Assembly: GCF_001571325.1 (NCBI RefSeq) | Contig: NZ_BCTO01000014.1 | Location: 1 to 64,000 of the forward strand | Direction: 5' to 3' | Length of the DNA: 64,000 nt | From: Delftia tsuruhatensis NBRC 16741 | GTDB taxonomy: Bacteria; Pseudomonadota; Gammaproteobacteria; Burkholderiales; Burkholderiaceae_C | In this document: positions 16,854 through 25,583 of the stretch, piece by piece | How the letters are laid out: the number at the start of each line of letters is the position of its first letter | Numbering within the stretch: the first letter of the stretch is position 1 | The notes under the pieces: generated by a model | Database searches by the model: none | Seen by the model: only the letters and a program-made list of their open reading frames with translations | Told to the model about the DNA's origin: nothing | Position numbers and translations under genes: made by a program

Positions 16854-18586
16854 ACACGAACACCACGAACACCACGAACACCCCGGACACCACGAACACG
16901 GCCGGCAAGTCTGCCAAGCCCGGGAAAGCCGCCAAGGCGCCCGGCATCCGCCAGACCATGTCCGACCTGCACACCTGGGTCGGCCTGCTGCTGGGCTGGT
17001 TCCTCTACGCCATGTTCCTCACGGGCACGGTGAGCTATTTCAGGAACGAGATCACGCAGTGGATGCAGCCCGAGCAGCCGCACCAGAGCCAGGCGAGCGA
17101 GCCCGCGCTCGTGGCCCAGCGGATCGGCGACGCCATGGCGCATGTGGCGCCGCAAAGCCCGCAATGGCTGATCAACCTGCCCGATGCGCGCAGCACGGTG
17201 GCCACGGTGTTCTGGAGCCCGCCGCAGACCGAAAAGGGCACCAGGCGCCGCTTCGAGAACGGCCGCTTCGACCCGGCCACCGGCACGCGCCTCGAAGGCC
17301 CGGTGCGCGAGACGCGCGGCGGCGAGTTCTTCTACCGCTTCCACTTCCAGTTCCACTACATGCCCGTGCTCTGGGGCCGCTATCTGGCGGGGCTGTGCGC
17401 CATGTTCATGCTGGTGGCCATCGTCAGCGGGGTGATCACGCACAAGAAGATCTTTGCCGACTTCTTCACCTTCCGCTGGGGCAAGGGCCAGCGCTCCTGG
17501 CTGGACGCGCACAACGCGCTGTCCGTGCTGGGCCTGCCCTTTCACCTGATGATCACGTACACCGGCCTGGTGACGCTGGCCCTGATGTACATGCCCTGGG
17601 CCAGCCTGGCCACCACCATGACGCCCGAGCAGCGCGTGGTGGCAGGCCAGCAGCTCAGCGCCTTCGTTCCGGCTGGCAAGCCCTCGGGGCAGGCCGCGCC
17701 CCTGGCACCGCTGGCCGACATGGTGCGCCAGGCCGAGCAGCGCTGGGGCGCGGGCCAGGTGGAGCGCCTGAACGTCAACCTGCCCGGCGATGCCAAGGCC
17801 AGCGTGGTCGTGGTGCGCGGCGACAACGGCCGCGTCTCCATCAGCCCGCAGTTCATGACGTTCGACGGCGTCAGCGGCCAACTGCTCAAGGCCCAGGACA
17901 GCGTGGGCGCCGCCGCCGAGACGCGCGGCGTGCTCTATGCGCTGCACATGGGCCGCTTCGGCGACCTGCCCACGCGCTGGCTGTACTTCATCGTCAGCCT
18001 TGCGGGCACGGCCATGGTGGGAACAGGACTGGTGCTGTGGAACGTGAAGCGGCGCAGCAAGCTGCCCGACCCGGAAAGGCCGCATTTCGGCTTCCGGCTT
18101 GTGGAACGGCTGAACATCGCCACCATCGCCGGCCTGTCCATCGGCATGGCCGGCATGCTCTGGGCCAACCGCCTGCTGCCGGTGGAGATGGCGCAGCGCG
18201 CCGAGTGGGAGGTGCACGCCATGTTCATCGCCTGGGGGGCCACCCTGTTCTGGGCGATGGGCCGGCCCGCCAAGCGGGCCTGGATCGAGTTGCTGTGGGC
18301 CGGCGCCGCCGTTCTGGCCCTGCTGCCCGTGGTCAACGCGCTGACCACGGATCGCGGCCTCTTGGCCAGCCTGCGCGCGGGCGACTGGGTATTCGCGGGC
18401 ATGGACCTCATGCTGCTGGCCCTGGCCGCACTGCATGCCCATCTGGCCCTGCGCACCCAGCGCCACCAGCCCAAGGCCAAACCGGTGCGCGCCGCCCGGC
18501 CCGCGCCTACGGCAGCCGCCACTGCAGCAGCCGCCACGGCAGTGGCCGCCACAGCAGCGGCCGCCGCAGCGGAGACCAGCGCATGA
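16850..18586 (+). CDS. PepSY-associated transmembrane protein (iron uptake)
   Basis: 578 residues of the PepSY-associated TM family: DLHTWVGLLLGWFLYAMFL (about 41-60), a periplasmic PepSY loop, GRYLAGLCAMFMLVAIVSGV with ITHKKIFADFFTFRWGKGQ, HNALSVLGLPFHLMITYTG, then late segments including YALHMGRF. Conserved His in paired helices suggests heme or quinone binding and ferric-siderophore reduction, as proposed for the family. The N-terminus is an odd Asn/Thr tract encoded by a nine-base repeat, and the C-terminus is an Ala/Thr tail. Coupled by ATGA on both sides to DUF3649 and DUF3325 genes. Confidence 0.88.
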   Translation: MNTNTTNTTNTPDTTNTAGKSAKPGKAAKAPGIRQTMSDLHTWVGLLLGWFLYAMFLTGTVSYFRNEITQWMQPEQPHQSQASEPALVAQRIGDAMAHVAPQSPQWLINLPDARSTVATVFWSPPQTEKGTRRRFENGRFDPATGTRLEGPVRETRGGEFFYRFHFQFHYMPVLWGRYLAGLCAMFMLVAIVSGVITHKKIFADFFTFRWGKGQRSWLDAHNALSVLGLPFHLMITYTGLVTLALMYMPWASLATTMTPEQRVVAGQQLSAFVPAGKPSGQAAPLAPLADMVRQAEQRWGAGQVERLNVNLPGDAKASVVVVRGDNGRVSISPQFMTFDGVSGQLLKAQDSVGAAAETRGVLYALHMGRFGDLPTRWLYFIVSLAGTAMVGTGLVLWNVKRRSKLPDPERPHFGFRLVERLNIATIAGLSIGMAGMLWANRLLPVEMAQRAEWEVHAMFIAWGATLFWAMGRPAKRAWIELLWAGAAVLALLPVVNALTTDRGLLASLRAGDWVFAGMDLMLLALAALHAHLALRTQRHQPKAKPVRAARPAPTAAATAAAATAVAATAAAAAAETSA

Positions 18587-18864
18587 GCATGGCCCATCTG
18601 TTCTGTCAGCTGCTGGCCCTGGGCGCCTTCGCCTGCCTGGCCCTGGCCATGGACCGCCACCAGAGCGACCTGTTCGGCAAGGAACTTCCATCTGCCCACA
18701 CACGGCGCCTGCGCGCGGCCGGCTGGGTGCTGCTGGCGCTGTCGCTGTGGGCGGCGCTGCAGGTGGAGCCCTGGTCGCTGGGGCTGGTGGCCTGGTTCGG
18801 CCACATCAGCGCAGCCGCCGCCATCGTGCTGCTGTCCATGGTGGCGCGCGAGCGCCTGCGCTGA
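18583..18864 (+). CDS. DUF3325 small membrane protein
   Basis: 93 residues with three hydrophobic helices (HLFCQLLALGAFACLALAM, GWVLLALSLWAAL, ISAAAAIVLLSMVA) and the DRHQSDLFGKELP segment characteristic of DUF3325. It is the last gene of the DUF3649-PepSY-DUF3325 trio, starting inside the PepSY stop (ATGA). Function is unknown; it is conserved with siderophore uptake loci. Converges with an SDR gene 17 bp away. Confidence 0.78.
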   Translation: MSMAHLFCQLLALGAFACLALAMDRHQSDLFGKELPSAHTRRLRAAGWVLLALSLWAALQVEPWSLGLVAWFGHISAAAAIVLLSMVARERLR

Positions 18865-18881
18865 CGCCCCTCCTGGCGCCT

Positions 18882-19673
18882 TCAGAGAAACATGCCGCCC
18901 GAGGCCTCGATGCGCTGACCCTGCACCCAGCCCATGCCGGGCTGCAGCAGGGCGGCCATCACGGGGCCGATGTCGTCGGGCTGGCCCACGCGGCCCAGTG
19001 CCGTCTGGCTGGCCAGGGCCGCGCCTACCTGCGCATCGTCGCGCACACGGCCACCGCCAAAATCCGTGGCAATCGCCCCCGGCGCCACCGTGTTGACGCG
19101 AATGCCGCGCGCCCCCAGCTCGCGCGCCAGGTAGCGCGTCAGCACCTCCACCCCGCCCTTCATGGATGCATAGGCCGCATAGCCCGGCTGGGTGAAGCGC
19201 GTGAGCCCGCTGGACAGGTGGATGATGCTGCCGCCGTCGCGCAGCAGGGGCAGCAGGTGCTGGCTCAGGAAGAACGGCGCCTTCAGGTGGATGGCGACCA
19301 ATTCATCGAACTGCGCCTCGGTGGTGGTGGCGAATGGCGCATTGATGCCGATGCCGGCGTTGTGCACCAGCGCATCGAGGCGGTCGGCCTGCCAGGTCTC
19401 GGCCAGGGCCCGGCGCACGCGGGCCGCAAAGTCCGCAAAGCCCGCGCTGCGCGCCACGTTCAGCTGCAGGGCGGCGGCTCGCCCGCCCAGCGCCTCGATG
19501 GCGGCCACGGCGGCCTGGGCCTGGTCGGCACGCTCGCGGTAAGTCAGCAACACGTCCAGGCCCTGGCGCGCCAGATGCTCGGCCGTATTGCGGCCCAGGC
19601 CGCGGCTGCTGCCCGTGACGAGGACGATGCGGCGGGCGGCAGAGGAAGAAGTGTTCGAAAGAGACGCTGTCAT
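18882..19673 (-). CDS. SDR-family NAD(P)-dependent oxidoreductase
   Basis: 263 residues of classical SDR: cofactor motif TGSSRGLG near residue 20, HNAGIG near 110, catalytic S (HLSSG) and YASMK, then VNTVAPGAIATDF. The R in SSRGLG favours NADP(H). Divergent from a LysR regulator (start 19767) across an AT-rich 93-bp gap, so probably under its control. Substrate is not predictable; 3-oxoacyl-reductase-like or quinone-reducing roles are equally possible. Confidence 0.88.
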   Translation of the reverse strand: MTASLSNTSSSAARRIVLVTGSSRGLGRNTAEHLARQGLDVLLTYRERADQAQAAVAAIEALGGRAAALQLNVARSAGFADFAARVRRALAETWQADRLDALVHNAGIGINAPFATTTEAQFDELVAIHLKAPFFLSQHLLPLLRDGGSIIHLSSGLTRFTQPGYAAYASMKGGVEVLTRYLARELGARGIRVNTVAPGAIATDFGGGRVRDDAQVGAALASQTALGRVGQPDDIGPVMAALLQPGMGWVQGQRIEASGGMFL

Positions 19674-19766
19674 GGCGGACCTCGTTAGGTGGTTTGCAAT
19701 GACAGCGACTGTATTGAAGGTCTATTTTTGGATAAATTGGCTGTTTCTGATTTATTTGTTCGCATC

Positions 19767-20702
19767 ATGCAAACAATCAAGCTTCTGAAGCAGATGCAGA
19801 TCTTCAGCCGCGTGGCCGAGATGGCCAGCTTCACGCGTGCGGCCGACAGCATGGGTTTGCCCAAGGCCAGCGTCTCCCAGGCCGTGCAGCAGCTGGAGGC
19901 GCGGCTGGGCACGCGGCTGCTGCACCGGACCACGCGGCGCGTGCAGCTCACCCAGGACGGCCAGGCCTGCTACGAACGCTGCCAGGACCTGCTGGCCGAC
20001 GTGGACGAGTTCCAGGGCCAGTTCCAGCAGGCCGGCGACGCACCGCTGCAAGGCAAGGTGCGGCTGGACATGACCACCGGCCTGGCGCGCCACGTCGTCA
20101 TGCCCTTGCTGCCGCAACTGCTGCAAAGCCATCCGGCGCTGGAGCTGGAGCTGAGCTGCACCGAGCGCCGCGTGGACCTGGTGCGCGAAGGCTTCGACTG
20201 CGTGCTGCGCCTGGGCCCCGTGGACGAGCCCGGGCTGGTCGCCCGCCCGCTGGGCCTGGTGGCGCTGGCCACCTGCGCCAGCCCCGGCTATGTCCAGGCC
20301 CACGGGCTGCCCGCCACGCTGCAGGATCTGGGAGGTCACCGGCTGGTGCACTACCAGCGCACGCTGGGCGCGCGGCCGCTGGGCTTCGAGTACGAGGAGG
20401 ACGGCCAGGCACTCAGCCTGCCCATGGCGGGCGCGCTCACCGTGAACAACGCCGAGGCCTATCTCTCGGCCTGCCAGGCCGGCCTGGGCCTGATCCAGGT
20501 CCCGCGCCTGGCCGTGCAGCCGCTGCTGGACGCAGGGGAACTGGTCGAGGTGCTGCCCCGCCATCCGCCCCCGCCCATGCCCTTGCACCTGGTCTATGCC
20601 CACCGCCGCCAATTGCCACGCCGCGTGCGCGTGCTTATGGACTGGCTGGCACAGGCCATACAGCCCTGGACACTCGACGCTGGCCTGCCCGAAAAGCAAT
20701 AG
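19767..20702 (+). CDS. LysR-family transcriptional regulator
   Basis: 311 residues. The ATG at 19767 places the HTH (MQIFSRVAEMASFTRAADSM, then PKASVSQAVQQLEARLG) at the usual distance from the N-terminus. RTTRRVQLTQDGQAC and the effector domain (VRLDMTTGLARHVVMPLLP) mark the CrgA/DhcR-like LysR subgroup. Divergent from an SDR oxidoreductase that it likely regulates. Nothing unusual. Confidence 0.9.
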   Translation: MQTIKLLKQMQIFSRVAEMASFTRAADSMGLPKASVSQAVQQLEARLGTRLLHRTTRRVQLTQDGQACYERCQDLLADVDEFQGQFQQAGDAPLQGKVRLDMTTGLARHVVMPLLPQLLQSHPALELELSCTERRVDLVREGFDCVLRLGPVDEPGLVARPLGLVALATCASPGYVQAHGLPATLQDLGGHRLVHYQRTLGARPLGFEYEEDGQALSLPMAGALTVNNAEAYLSACQAGLGLIQVPRLAVQPLLDAGELVEVLPRHPPPPMPLHLVYAHRRQLPRRVRVLMDWLAQAIQPWTLDAGLPEKQ

Positions 20703-20963
20703 GCGATGGCCCGATGGACTCGGCCAGCGTCATTTTGCTTATCACTAATCCGTATCAAGACAAAGGTTCGCGCCTGCCCCTTTTGACGCCATTTACCGGA
20801 CAATAGCGACCTTGCCCCGGTCACCGGCCGCCACGAAGCAGCGGCAACGCGCACACCGCGCCTGCCCCCTGTGCTTCCCGCCACCGCGTGCCTGAATGGC
20901 ACTGACCTCTCATTGCAACGTCCCGGCGGGCACTGTCCGCCCCGAATTCACCGTATTGCCAAC
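20703..20963. other. Intergenic region upstream of fpr, no gene seen
   Basis: About 260 bp between a LysR gene and ferredoxin-NADP reductase. The first half is more AT-rich (near 20735-20805) and probably holds the fpr promoter; the second half is GC-rich with no convincing ORF, RBS-backed start or hairpin. In-frame extension of fpr upstream of 20964 is possible but lacks the family's conserved sequence. Confidence 0.5.
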
Positions 20964-21737
20964 ATGAGTGCTTTTCTTGAAGAACGCGTGCTGTCCGTCC
21001 ACCACTGGACCGACCGCCTTTTCTCCTTCACCACCACCCGTGACACTGCGCTGCGCTTTTCCAACGGCCATTTCACGATGATCGGCCTGAAGGTCGACGG
21101 CAAGAACCTGCTGCGCGCCTACTCCATTGCCAGCCCCAATTACGAGGAGCACCTGGAGTTCCTGTCCATCAAGGTGCCCGACGGCCCGCTGACCTCGCGC
21201 CTGCAGAACATCAAGGTGGGCGACACCATCATCGTCGGCAAGAAGCCCACGGGCACGCTGCTGATCGACTACCTGCTGCCCGGCAAGAACCTGTACCTGA
21301 TCGGCACCGGCACGGGCCTGGCCCCCTGGCTGGCCGTGGCGCGCGACCCCGAGACCTACGAGCGCTACGAGAAGGTGGTCGTGGTGCACGGCGTGCGCCA
21401 TGCCAACGAGCTGGCCTACCAGGAGCTGTTCGAGAAGGAACTGCCCGAGCACGAATTCCTCGGCGAGATCGTCAAGGACAAGCTCATCTACTACCCCACG
21501 GTGACGCGCGAGCCCTTCCGCAACCAGGGCCGCATCTCCAACCAGATCACGGCCGGAACCTTCCCGCAGAACATCGGCCTGCCCGAGCTCAACCCCGAGA
21601 CCGACCGCGTCATGCTGTGCGGCAGCCCCGCCATGCTGAACGAACTCAAGGAGCTGCTGGAGCACCGCGGCTTCAAGGAAGGCAACACCACCACGCCCGG
21701 CGACTTCGTGGTCGAGCGCGCCTTCGTCGAGAAGTAA
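20964..21737 (+). CDS. fpr: Ferredoxin--NADP(+) reductase
   Basis: 257 residues of bacterial subclass I/II Fpr: FAD-binding RAYSIASPNYEEHLEF near residue 50, NADP-binding IGTGTGLAPWLAV near 115 and VVHGVRHANELAYQ, then VMLCGSPAMLNELKELL and a C-terminus ending VERAFVEK. It transfers electrons between NADPH and ferredoxin or flavodoxin, often in oxidative-stress and Fe-S assembly roles. The start at 20964 (MSAFLEERV) matches the normal family length. Confidence 0.93.
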   Translation: MSAFLEERVLSVHHWTDRLFSFTTTRDTALRFSNGHFTMIGLKVDGKNLLRAYSIASPNYEEHLEFLSIKVPDGPLTSRLQNIKVGDTIIVGKKPTGTLLIDYLLPGKNLYLIGTGTGLAPWLAVARDPETYERYEKVVVVHGVRHANELAYQELFEKELPEHEFLGEIVKDKLIYYPTVTREPFRNQGRISNQITAGTFPQNIGLPELNPETDRVMLCGSPAMLNELKELLEHRGFKEGNTTTPGDFVVERAFVEK

Positions 21738-21781
21738 AGCCCACGACACCCCGTGGCGGGGCGGCTGCCGATAATCGGCGC

Positions 21782-22588
21782 ATGCCGCCCTCCTCCTTTC
21801 CTTCAGCCCCGCCAGGCGACGAAGACCGCAACTTCATCGTCGCACTGGCGCGCGGGCTGGACGTGCTGTCGTGCTTTCGCTCCGGCGAGAAGCTGCTGGG
21901 CAACCAGGACATCGCCAGGCGCTGCGGACTGCCCAAGTCCACGGTCTCGCGCCTGACGCACACGCTGACCACGCTGGGTTACCTCATCCATGTGCCCGAA
22001 GAGGGCAAATACCGCCTGGGCACGGCCACGCTGGCGCTGGGCAGCGCCATGCTCTCGCGCCTGGACGTGCGCCAGATCGCGCGCCCGCTGATGCGCAAGC
22101 TGGCGGCCGCCACCGATGCCGAGGTGGCCCTGGCCACGCGCGACCGGCACAACATGGTCTACATCGAGCACTGCCCCAGCGCGCGCTTCATGCACCGCGA
22201 CCTGGACATGGGCTCGCGCATTCCCCTGGCCACCACGGCCGTGGGCCGTGCCTGGCTGGCCGCCAGCCCCGCGTCCGAGCGCCAGCGCGCGCTGGACTAT
22301 CTGCAGTCTCACGCGCCCGAGCAATGGGCCGCCGCACAGGCCCAGCTGCCGCTGTGGCCGGAGGCAGGCAACCAGCCCCAGCCCTGGCTGTCGCGTTCGT
22401 TCGGCGACTGGCAGCCCGAGGTCAACGCCATCGCCCTGGCCTTCTCGCCGGGGCGCGGCCTGCCGCTGATGGCCGTCAGCCTGGGCGGGCCCTCGCGCTT
22501 CGTCACGGCCGACGCGCTGCGCCAGGACGGCGTGCCCGCGCTGCAGCGCATGGTGCGGCGGCTGCAGCAGGACATCGACAGGGCCTGA
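21782..22588 (+). CDS. IclR-family transcriptional regulator
   Basis: 268 residues: N-terminal winged HTH (ALARGLDVLSCFRSGEKLLG, then IARRCGLPKSTVSRLTHTL) and a C-terminal IclR effector domain (YRLGTATLALGSAML, RIPLATTAVGRAWLA). Start ATG at 21782; the longer upstream frame overlaps fpr and lacks family similarity. Followed after 145 bp by an SDR gene that may be its target. Confidence 0.88.
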   Translation: MPPSSFPSAPPGDEDRNFIVALARGLDVLSCFRSGEKLLGNQDIARRCGLPKSTVSRLTHTLTTLGYLIHVPEEGKYRLGTATLALGSAMLSRLDVRQIARPLMRKLAAATDAEVALATRDRHNMVYIEHCPSARFMHRDLDMGSRIPLATTAVGRAWLAASPASERQRALDYLQSHAPEQWAAAQAQLPLWPEAGNQPQPWLSRSFGDWQPEVNAIALAFSPGRGLPLMAVSLGGPSRFVTADALRQDGVPALQRMVRRLQQDIDRA

Positions 22589-22733
22589 ACGCCTGTCCCG
22601 CAGGTGCCCGCGCGGTACCGCTCAGCACGGCGCAGCACGGCAAAGTAGCCAAGACGACAGCGTGCACGGTGCCGGCGCCCTAGCATGCAGGTGTTGCTCA
22701 ACCACCAGAAACCCAAGCCAGGAGACATACAGC

Positions 22734-23507
22734 ATGAGCGTGAAAGCATTGTTCGACCTCACGGGCAAGACCGCCCTGATCACCGGAGGCTCGCGCGGCC
22801 TGGGCCTGCAGATGGCCGAGGCGCTGGGCGAGATGGGCGCCCGGCTCGCCATCACGGCGCGCAAGTCCGACGAGCTGGCCGAAGCCAAGGCCCACCTGCA
22901 GGGCCTGGGCTACCAGGTCGAGACCTTCACCAACGACCTGCAGAAGTTCGACACCATCCCCGCCCTGGTCGAGGACGTGCTGGCGCGCTGCGGCGACATC
23001 GACATCCTCGTCAACAACGCGGGCGCCACCTGGGGCGCCAAGGCCGAGGAATACCCGGACGAGGCCTGGAACAAGGTCATGAACCTCAACGTCTCCGCAC
23101 CCTTCTTCCTCACCCGCGAAGTGGCCAGGCGCGTGATGATCCCCAAGGGCCGGGGCAACGTGATCATCACGGCCTCGGTCGCGGCCTTCAAGGGCACGCC
23201 GCCCGGCATGAACACCGTGGCCTACAACACCTCCAAGGCGGCCGCCGTGCACCTGGCGCGCACCCTGGCCTCGGAATGGGGCCACTACGGCATCCGCGTC
23301 AACTCCATCTGCCCGGGCTTTTTCCCCAGCAAGCTGGCCAACGGCCTCATCGACAAGCTCGGCGACCAGCTCATCGCCCGTGCCCCGCTGCGACGCATCG
23401 GCGGCGAGGAGGACCTCAAGGGCGCCGTGGTCTACCTGGCGTCCGATGCATCGCGGCACATGACGGGGCAGGCGTTGGTGCTGGATGGTGGAGCGAGCTT
23501 GTTGTAA
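22734..23507 (+). CDS. SDR-family oxidoreductase (gluconate 5-dehydrogenase-like)
   Basis: 257 residues: LTGKTALITGGSRGLGLQ (NADP-type cofactor motif), VNNAGATWG, S in TASVAAFKG and catalytic Y-x3-K in AYNTSKAAA, then VNSICPGFFPSK and MTGQALVLDGGASLL. AGGAGA lies about 9 nt before the ATG. Length and C-terminus are typical of SDRs acting on sugars or 3-hydroxyacyl substrates. A strong hairpin terminator follows 20 bp after the stop. Substrate is not determinable. Confidence 0.9.
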   Translation: MSVKALFDLTGKTALITGGSRGLGLQMAEALGEMGARLAITARKSDELAEAKAHLQGLGYQVETFTNDLQKFDTIPALVEDVLARCGDIDILVNNAGATWGAKAEEYPDEAWNKVMNLNVSAPFFLTREVARRVMIPKGRGNVIITASVAAFKGTPPGMNTVAYNTSKAAAVHLARTLASEWGHYGIRVNSICPGFFPSKLANGLIDKLGDQLIARAPLRRIGGEEDLKGAVVYLASDASRHMTGQALVLDGGASLL

Positions 23508-23527
23508 ACAACGCAGCCCTGCAATGA

Positions 23528-23563
23528 GAAAGGCCCCTGTACCGCGGTGCAGGGGCCTTTCTT
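23528..23563. terminator. Bidirectional rho-independent terminator
   Basis: Inverted repeat AAAGGCCCCTG / CAGGGGCCTTT around an 8-to-10 bp loop, with flanking A and T runs on either side. It serves the SDR gene on the plus strand and the higBA operon on the minus strand. Confidence 0.85.
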
Positions 23564-23599
23564 ACGTGAGCCGCTGCGCAGCGACTCAGCATGTCTTCT

Positions 23600-23899
23600 T
23601 CAAGCCTGCAGAGCAAAGGGCTCGATGGACTCCAGTTCGTCGCCTATGGCCTCGCGCGCGATATCGGCGTCGTACTGGCTTTGCAGATTCATCCAGAACT
23701 CCACGGACGTGCCAAAGAAGCGCGCCAGGCGCAGCGCCGTATCCGCCGTGATGGAGCGGCCGTTCTTCACAATGGCCGCGATGCGTGTCTGCGGGACATG
23801 GATGGCCTGGGCCAGGCGGTATTGCGTCAGGCCCATGGGCTCCAGAAATTCAGTGGCCAGGATTTCGCCTGGCGTGGGGAGGTTCAAAGGTTTGTTCAT
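23600..23899 (-). CDS. higA: HigA-family antitoxin (XRE HTH)
   Basis: 99 residues from ATG 23899 (a GTG 9 nt upstream would add three). HTH landmarks are PTPGEILATEFLEPMGLTQY, RLAQAIHVPQTRIAAIV and the HigA signature RSITADTALRLARFFG with EFWMNLQSQYD. HigA neutralises HigB and represses the operon. It lies 42 bp downstream of higB, toxin first, as is normal for hig loci. Confidence 0.92.
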   Translation of the reverse strand: MNKPLNLPTPGEILATEFLEPMGLTQYRLAQAIHVPQTRIAAIVKNGRSITADTALRLARFFGTSVEFWMNLQSQYDADIAREAIGDELESIEPFALQA

Positions 23900-23941
23900 G
23901 GTCAGCACTCCTGCGCCAGATCCTGGATCAACGCTTTCGCT

Positions 23942-24223
23942 TCAGTGGTAATCGACGATCTCCAGCTGACTCGGGCCTTCATGGGTCCACACAAAGCACA
24001 CGCGCCACTGGTCATTGATGCGGATGCTGTGCTGCCCCTTGCGATCCCCCTGTAGCGCCTCCAGCCGGTTTCCGGGCGGGACCCTCAAGTCCTGAAGCAC
24101 ATGAGCGGCATGCAGCATCCGAAGCTTGCGCAGCGCAACCACTTCAATGCTGCTCCACCGACGCACCCGCCTCTGCTGGAACAGTTGCTCGGTGTCGGGG
24201 CACTTGAATGACTGGATCGTCAT
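23942..24223 (-). CDS. higB: HigB-family mRNA interferase toxin
   Basis: 93 residues of the RelE/HigB fold: MTIQSFKCPDTEQLFQ, ALRKLRMLHAAHVLQDLR, PPGNRLEALQGDRKGQHSIRIN and QWRVCFVW ending EIVDYH. These ribosome-dependent endonucleases cut translated mRNA. All signature segments are intact. The transcription start predicted from a consensus promoter lies only one or two nt before the ATG, implying leaderless translation. Base composition is lower in GC than the neighbours, which fits a mobile module. Confidence 0.92.
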   Translation of the reverse strand: MTIQSFKCPDTEQLFQQRRVRRWSSIEVVALRKLRMLHAAHVLQDLRVPPGNRLEALQGDRKGQHSIRINDQWRVCFVWTHEGPSQLEIVDYH

Positions 24224-24231
24224 GGAAGCAA

Positions 24232-24260
24232 ATAATAACGCGTCGCGTCAGTAACGTCAA
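24232..24260 (-). promoter_or_regulatory. Near-consensus sigma-70 promoter for higBA, leaderless
   Basis: On the minus strand TTGACG (24260-24255), a 17-bp spacer, then TATTAT (24237-24232), followed by only 8 nt before the higB ATG. Transcription would begin about 1-2 nt upstream of the start codon. The spacer contains repeated ACG/GTTA elements that could be the HigA operator overlapping the promoter. Confidence 0.7.
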
Positions 24261-24289
24261 ACGCAAGTACCGGACAACTGAGTCCACAA

Positions 24290-24330
24290 GAAAGCGCCTG
24301 GGCCAGATCAAGCTGGCACCAGGCGCTTTC
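24290..24330 (-). terminator. Terminator hairpin of the liv operon
   Basis: A perfect 12-bp inverted repeat, GAAAGCGCCTGG (24290-24301) and CCAGGCGCTTTC (24319-24330), with a 17-nt loop. It sits 23 bp after the livJ stop and ends in TTTC on the minus strand. Confidence 0.7.
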
Positions 24331-24352
24331 GGTCGAAAAACTGAGCGGCGCT

Positions 24353-25528
24353 CTACTTGTTCGCCACCGTCATCACCGCCTCGATCTTGCCGTCGCGCAC
24401 AGCGGCGCCGCGCTCCGTGGTCAACGTGCCGCCACGATCATCCACGCCCTTGACGCCGCCGGGGTTCACGTCGGGGCGCAGGGATTTGTAGGCCTCGTCG
24501 AGCTTGGCGTGGATGGCCTTGGTGTCCGAGGCAGAGCCGGCCAGCTGCATGGCCTTGACGGTGGCGTGCACGGCCGTGTAGTTCCACTGCGCCTCCGAGC
24601 CCGGGATGCGGCCCGGGTAGACCTTGCCGAAGCGTTCGACGAAGGCCTTGTTCTCGGGCTTGGTGTCCTCGGAGACGGGCATGACGCCGATGGCGCCTTC
24701 CAGCGGCGCATAGCCGCCGACCACGCGGGCCATTTCGTCGAGCTTGGCCTGGTCCATGACCACGAAGCCGCCCTTGAAACCCAGCTCGCGCGCCTGCTTG
24801 ACGACCAGGGCCGTGGGCTCGGAGGCTCCGCCCACGAAGAGCACATCGGGCTTTTCGGCCAGTGCCTTGCTCACGCCGCTGTAGAAATCGGTGGCGCGGT
24901 TGTAGCTCATGGCGTTCTCGGCCACCACGGTGCCGCCCAGCTTTTCCCAGCCGGGCTTGAAGGCAGCGACCCAGGCCTTGGCGTAGTCGTGGTCGGCGCC
25001 CACCAGGGCCACCTTCTTGCCGAAGCGGCCCATCACGTACTTGGAGAACGGGTCGATGTACGAGGTGAACTCGGGCGGGATGCGCAGGGTCAGCTTGTTG
25101 CCCCGGTTGGTGATCTGCGGCACCGAGCTGTAGGCCAGCACGATGAAGTTGCTGCGCTCGTTGGTGGTCTGCAGCGCGAAGATGCCGCCCGAATGCGGCA
25201 CCAGGATGGCCGCCGTCTTGTGCTGCTGCACCAGGCGCTGGGCGTTGATCGCTGTCTCGGACGGGTTGTACTTGTCGTCCAGCGGAACGATCTCGATCTT
25301 GACCTTCTTGCCACCGATCTCGGGCGCTGCGGCATTGATCTCGGAGACGGCCATCTGCATGCCGTCGAGCACGTTCTTGCCGTACTGGGCAGCGCCGCCC
25401 GACAGCGGGCCGGAGTAGCCGATCTTGACCACCTCCTGCGCCAGCGCGGGGCCGGCGGCGGCCACGGCGGCGCAGGCCAGGGCCAGCGTGCCCACCCTGC
25501 GGCGGGTCAATGGTACGAATGCTGTCAT
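24353..25528 (-). CDS. livJ: Branched-chain amino-acid-type ABC transporter substrate-binding protein
   Basis: 391 residues with an N-terminal export signal containing an RRR stretch (LTRRRVGTLALACAAVAAAG, cleavage near ALAQ) and a type I periplasmic binding fold: VVKIGYSGPLSGGAAQYGKN, AAILVPHSGGIFALQ, VALVGADHDYAKAW, PDVLFVGGASEP. It captures the ligand for the LivHMGF membrane complex encoded just upstream. Ligand could be Leu/Ile/Val or an aromatic or amide compound; such operons are diversified in this order. Last gene of the operon, 55 bp after livF. Confidence 0.9.
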   Translation of the reverse strand: MTAFVPLTRRRVGTLALACAAVAAAGPALAQEVVKIGYSGPLSGGAAQYGKNVLDGMQMAVSEINAAAPEIGGKKVKIEIVPLDDKYNPSETAINAQRLVQQHKTAAILVPHSGGIFALQTTNERSNFIVLAYSSVPQITNRGNKLTLRIPPEFTSYIDPFSKYVMGRFGKKVALVGADHDYAKAWVAAFKPGWEKLGGTVVAENAMSYNRATDFYSGVSKALAEKPDVLFVGGASEPTALVVKQARELGFKGGFVVMDQAKLDEMARVVGGYAPLEGAIGVMPVSEDTKPENKAFVERFGKVYPGRIPGSEAQWNYTAVHATVKAMQLAGSASDTKAIHAKLDEAYKSLRPDVNPGGVKGVDDRGGTLTTERGAAVRDGKIEAVMTVANK

Positions 25529-25583
25529 GTCTGTCTCCTTGGATCGTTGGTGGTGGTGGCTTGGGTAGAGGCAAGAGGCGGCG

